Origin: an uncultured Mucilaginibacter sp.
GTDB lineage: Bacteria; Bacteroidota; Bacteroidia; Sphingobacteriales; Sphingobacteriaceae
Length of the DNA: 64,000 nucleotides
Direction of reading: 5' to 3'
Assembly (NCBI GenBank): GCA_903864275.1
Contig: CAIPFE010000028.1
Coordinates: 279,921-343,920, forward strand
Notes under the pieces: generated by a model
Told to the model about the DNA's origin: nothing
Database searches by the model: none
The model's input: only the letters and a program-made list of their open reading frames with translations
Position numbers and translations under genes: made by a program
Shown: piece after piece, positions 60,743-64,000 of the stretch
Layout of the letters: each line of letters starts with the position of its first letter
Numbering within the stretch: the stretch's first letter is position 1

Positions 60743-62692
60743 CTAAATTGGTAAACTGATAATAAACTCCGAACCCTCACCAACCTTGCTGTTAACCTGG
60801 ATACTCCCCCCATGCCCCTTTACCACCATGTCGTACGTAAGTGACAGGCCAAGACCTGTTCCTTCACCTGTCGGCTTGGTGGTAAAAAATGGCTGCATTA
60901 TTTTTTCTTTAATAGAATCAGGGATGCCGGTGCCGTTATCTTTGACCTTTATCACGACTTGTCTATTTTCGGATGCGGTGCTCACTGATACCTCCGGCCT
61001 GTAATCAGCAGCTGCTGCTTTCAGCTTTTGGTTTACGGCGTAAAATGCGTTGTTGAACAGGTTAAGCAATACCCTGCTGATGTCCTGGGGCACAGCCATT
61101 ATTTGGGGCAGGGCAGGGTCGGGGCGTGTTATTATTTCAGCTTCAAAATCTTTGTCTTTTGCCTTCAGGTTGTTGTAGGCCAGTTTCAGGTAATCATCGG
61201 CCAGTTTGTTGATGTCGGTTGGCTCCTTCACATTGCTGCCGGCCTGGCTGTGTTGCAGCATGCCTTTTACAATGCCGTCGGCCCGCTTACCGTGATGGTG
61301 TATTTTTTCCAGGTTTTGGGTAAGGTCGCCGGCAATGGCAATTACGTCTTCCTTATTGCCCGCTTCGGCTTCCTGCTTTAGTTCGTCCAGCAATTCAATG
61401 CTTACTTCCGAGAAGTTATTCACGAAGTTGAGCGGGTTTTGTATCTCGTGGGCTATTCCTGCCGTCAGCTCGCCCAGGGATGCCATTTTTTCGGATTGGA
61501 TTAGCTGGTTTTGAGTGGATTTAAGATGGGTAAGTGTACTTTGAAGTAGGTTATTGGCTTTTCTTTTTTGCCGGTTATTACCGTAAAGCAAAAAGCCTAT
61601 CAACAGAAATATCACCAGCCCGGCCAGCAAACTGTATTGTTTTATTTTATTTGTTTCTGTTTCAATTTCGTATTGGCGCTCCTGCTCATCAAACGCCGTT
61701 ATGTTTTTAAATGCGTACGTTTTTTCGTAGTTGTATAAACTGTCATTTGCCGAAATAGCCAATTTACTGTAAATAAGCGCCTTTTGTGCATCCGGCTTTT
61801 CATAAAATTGCATCAAAAAATTGCTTGCATTAGTAGTGCCCTTGTAATCCTTGTCTGCCTGGGCATCATTTAATGATTTCGTGGCATAATAAATACACGA
61901 ATCGGGCCTGTTTAATTTTTGATATATCCTGGCTATTTCAATGCTGTATGCAGGGCCTAGCAAACGAATATTATTTTTGTTATTGAAAATAATACAGGCT
62001 TTAAAATAGTTCAAAGCCAGTTGAAGGTTGCCTTGTTTACTTTGAATCATACCAAAAGTGTACAATATAAGCCCCCGCCACCACTCTGTTTTATATTTAA
62101 TTAACCCATTGTAAGCCGATTGGTTATAGTACAATGCAGAGTCCAGTTGATTCATTTCTAAAAAGACACCCGCTATTCCGAAATTCACGCTTATGGGCAT
62201 CGTCTTGTCGCCGGCCGAATTAAATAATATTAAACTCTTTTTAAAATAGCCCAACGATTTCCGATAATTGTTCATTCCGTCATAAACAACGCCCAATTTA
62301 TCAAAGGCGTTCGCCTGTTCATCCACAAGGTTATTTCTTTCGGCTATTTGTTCGGCGTTCAGCAGCACTTTTACCGCCTCCGAAAAATTGTTCACCAGCA
62401 CCTGATTAATCCCGATCTCGATCAATGCATTCGCTTCGCCTTTTGAGTAGCCGATATTCCGTGCCAGATATAAAGCCCGTTGGCCATAATAGAGAGACGA
62501 ATCCCTGTTTATATATTCAAAATTAATACACCTGTTTATTAATGCCTTTACACCATCGGTATCTTGTTTGCTGATGGATAAATCGGGCCTGGCGAAAGGG
62601 AGCGCGCTCTTTGCCGTATCCTTTTGACGGTTCCGGGAAAGTCCGGGGATAAACATAACTACCAGCAGCAGTAATAAACTAATTGGCTTCAT
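60743..62692 (-). CDS. TPR sensor histidine kinase
   Basis: Signal peptide, TPR region, [63 protein letters not shown], HATPase motifs. Confidence 0.92.
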   Translation of the reverse strand: MKPISLLLLLVVMFIPGLSRNRQKDTAKSALPFARPDLSISKQDTDGVKALINRCINFEYINRDSSLYYGQRALYLARNIGYSKGEANALIEIGINQVLVNNFSEAVKVLLNAEQIAERNNLVDEQANAFDKLGVVYDGMNNYRKSLGYFKKSLILFNSAGDKTMPISVNFGIAGVFLEMNQLDSALYYNQSAYNGLIKYKTEWWRGLILYTFGMIQSKQGNLQLALNYFKACIIFNNKNNIRLLGPAYSIEIARIYQKLNRPDSCIYYATKSLNDAQADKDYKGTTNASNFLMQFYEKPDAQKALIYSKLAISANDSLYNYEKTYAFKNITAFDEQERQYEIETETNKIKQYSLLAGLVIFLLIGFLLYGNNRQKRKANNLLQSTLTHLKSTQNQLIQSEKMASLGELTAGIAHEIQNPLNFVNNFSEVSIELLDELKQEAEAGNKEDVIAIAGDLTQNLEKIHHHGKRADGIVKGMLQHSQAGSNVKEPTDINKLADDYLKLAYNNLKAKDKDFEAEIITRPDPALPQIMAVPQDISRVLLNLFNNAFYAVNQKLKAAAADYRPEVSVSTASENRQVVIKVKDNGTGIPDSIKEKIMQPFFTTKPTGEGTGLGLSLTYDMVVKGHGGSIQVNSKVGEGSEFIISLPI

Positions 62693-62701
62693 TGTGTTTT
62701 T

Positions 62702-64000
62702 TTAAACGGGTAATGCAATAATAAACTCAGATCCCACGCCTTCCCCACTATTAACCTGAATAGTCCCACCGTGCCCCTTCACCACCATATCATAAGTTAA
62801 TGACAGGCCTAAACCCGTTCCTTCACCCGTAGGCTTGGTGGTAAAGAAAGGCTGCATAATTTTTTCTTTGATGGCGTCGGGTATACCTATGCCATTGTCT
62901 TTTACTTTTATAACAACTTGCCCATTTTCGGCGGAGGTCGAGACCGATACTTCGGGCTTATAATCTGCCCCCGCTGTTTTCTGCTTCTGATTGACTGCAT
63001 AAAAAGCATTATTAAAAAGATTGACCAATACGCGGCCTATATCCTGCTGTACGATTTCTATGGGAGGCAGGTTCTTATCAAATTTTGTGACCAGGTCGGC
63101 ATTAAAACTTTTGTCTTTTGCGCGCAGGCCATGGTAAGCAAGCTTGAAAAACTCGTCGGCCAACACGTTAATGTTGGTTGGCTGCCGTTCGCCGGTGCCG
63201 GTGCGGCTGTGCTGCAGCATGCCTTTTACAATGAAGTCGGCCCGTTTGCCGTGGTGGTTTATTTTTTCCAGGTTTTGCGTCAGGTCGCCGGCGAGTGCCA
63301 TTACATCTTCGGTATTCCCGGCCTTTTCTTCTTCCTTCAGTTCGCCCAACAATTCAATACTGACTTCCGAGAAATTATTCACAAAGTTCAAAGGGTTTTG
63401 TATCTCATGGGCTATGCCGGCAGTGAGTTCGCCAAGCGAGGCCATTTTTTCGGACTGGATGAGTTGTCGTTGCGTTTTGCGCAGGGAGAGAAGGGTCTTT
63501 CTATTGATTTGTAGCTGCCGGTAAATAAATACCGAAAGCCCTGATATTAGCAGCAGGACAACCAATGAACCCCAAAGTAAAGAATTACGCCGGCTGATCT
63601 GGTAGTCCTGCAAAACTTTCTCCTGTTTAAGCTGGTTAATGTGTTCCTGCTGCTGCTGGTCTTTCGTATCGATCTCAAACTGGGCTACCTTAAATTTATC
63701 CTGTTCATCTTCATTTTCCTGCTGAATTTTAAAATAGGTGTCTAAATAGGCTGCTGTTAAAGCAGGCTTATTGTTTTGTTTGTAGAACGTGCACAACTCC
63801 TTTAAATATCTTAATTGAAGCTGTATGTTTTTTTCCGCGATCACCTCCTTATAGGCGGCGAGCAAATATTTTTCGGCCAAAGTTGGGTCGCGCAAACTTT
63901 GGTAATACTGGTAAAATGCATAGTCTACCTCGAGGTTCCCATTCGTGTTAAAAACTTTAAACCCGGCGGAATCCGCAACGATTTTCGCCCGGTTTAGCAA
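62702..64000 (-). CDS. TPR sensor histidine kinase (5' end beyond window)
   Basis: [87 protein letters not shown] open at window end. Confidence 0.9.
   Translation of the reverse strand: MLNRAKIVADSAGFKVFNTNGNLEVDYAFYQYYQSLRDPTLAEKYLLAAYKEVIAEKNIQLQLRYLKELCTFYKQNNKPALTAAYLDTYFKIQQENEDEQDKFKVAQFEIDTKDQQQQEHINQLKQEKVLQDYQISRRNSLLWGSLVVLLLISGLSVFIYRQLQINRKTLLSLRKTQRQLIQSEKMASLGELTAGIAHEIQNPLNFVNNFSEVSIELLGELKEEEKAGNTEDVMALAGDLTQNLEKINHHGKRADFIVKGMLQHSRTGTGERQPTNINVLADEFFKLAYHGLRAKDKSFNADLVTKFDKNLPPIEIVQQDIGRVLVNLFNNAFYAVNQKQKTAGADYKPEVSVSTSAENGQVVIKVKDNGIGIPDAIKEKIMQPFFTTKPTGEGTGLGLSLTYDMVVKGHGGTIQVNSGEGVGSEFIIALPV

Noticed and set aside
1-64000. Transposases, integrases, prophage genes, tRNA or rRNA
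   Set aside because: None recognised on either strand from the ORF list or by eye; tRNA absence is not proven without a tRNA scan.

Overview
The window is chromosomal DNA that looks like a Bacteroidota genome of the Sphingobacteriaceae / Mucilaginibacter type. That placement is inferred from protein families and gene style; no 16S is present. Positions 1-37 kb are mostly ordinary single-copy genes: HAD hydrolase, TruA, a motif-degenerate DEAD-box-like protein, an ECF sigma factor with a YCII protein, a PA-IL-like repeat protein, alcohol dehydrogenase, GlgX-type debranching enzyme, gltB-gltD, a double-thioredoxin protein, CYTH and CHAD proteins, an MG2-type surface protein, a YXWXP/Gln-rich protein and an aldo/keto reductase. 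The remarkable part is 37.4-64 kb. It is a co-directional (minus-strand) cluster of six histidine-kinase genes. Two of these are giant, apparently soluble ORFs (about 2523 and 3463 aa). They consist of 12 and 17 tandem GAF-like sensor modules of 180-197 codons, joined by an almost invariant coiled-coil linker (Y-T-R-F-L-D-L[26 protein letters not shown]) and capped by one HisKA/HATPase domain. The modules fall into recurring subclasses shared between the two arrays in different order. Adjacent modules show recent duplication or conversion (an identical 72-bp direct repeat at exactly one module spacing, and an approximately 84% identical neighbouring pair). A short orphan histidine-kinase C-terminal scar lies beside an embedded methyltransferase gene. 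Several intergenic repeat or hairpin families are also described, including one whose copies diverge in a protein-like way. No rRNA, tRNA, CRISPR, transposase or prophage genes were recognised.
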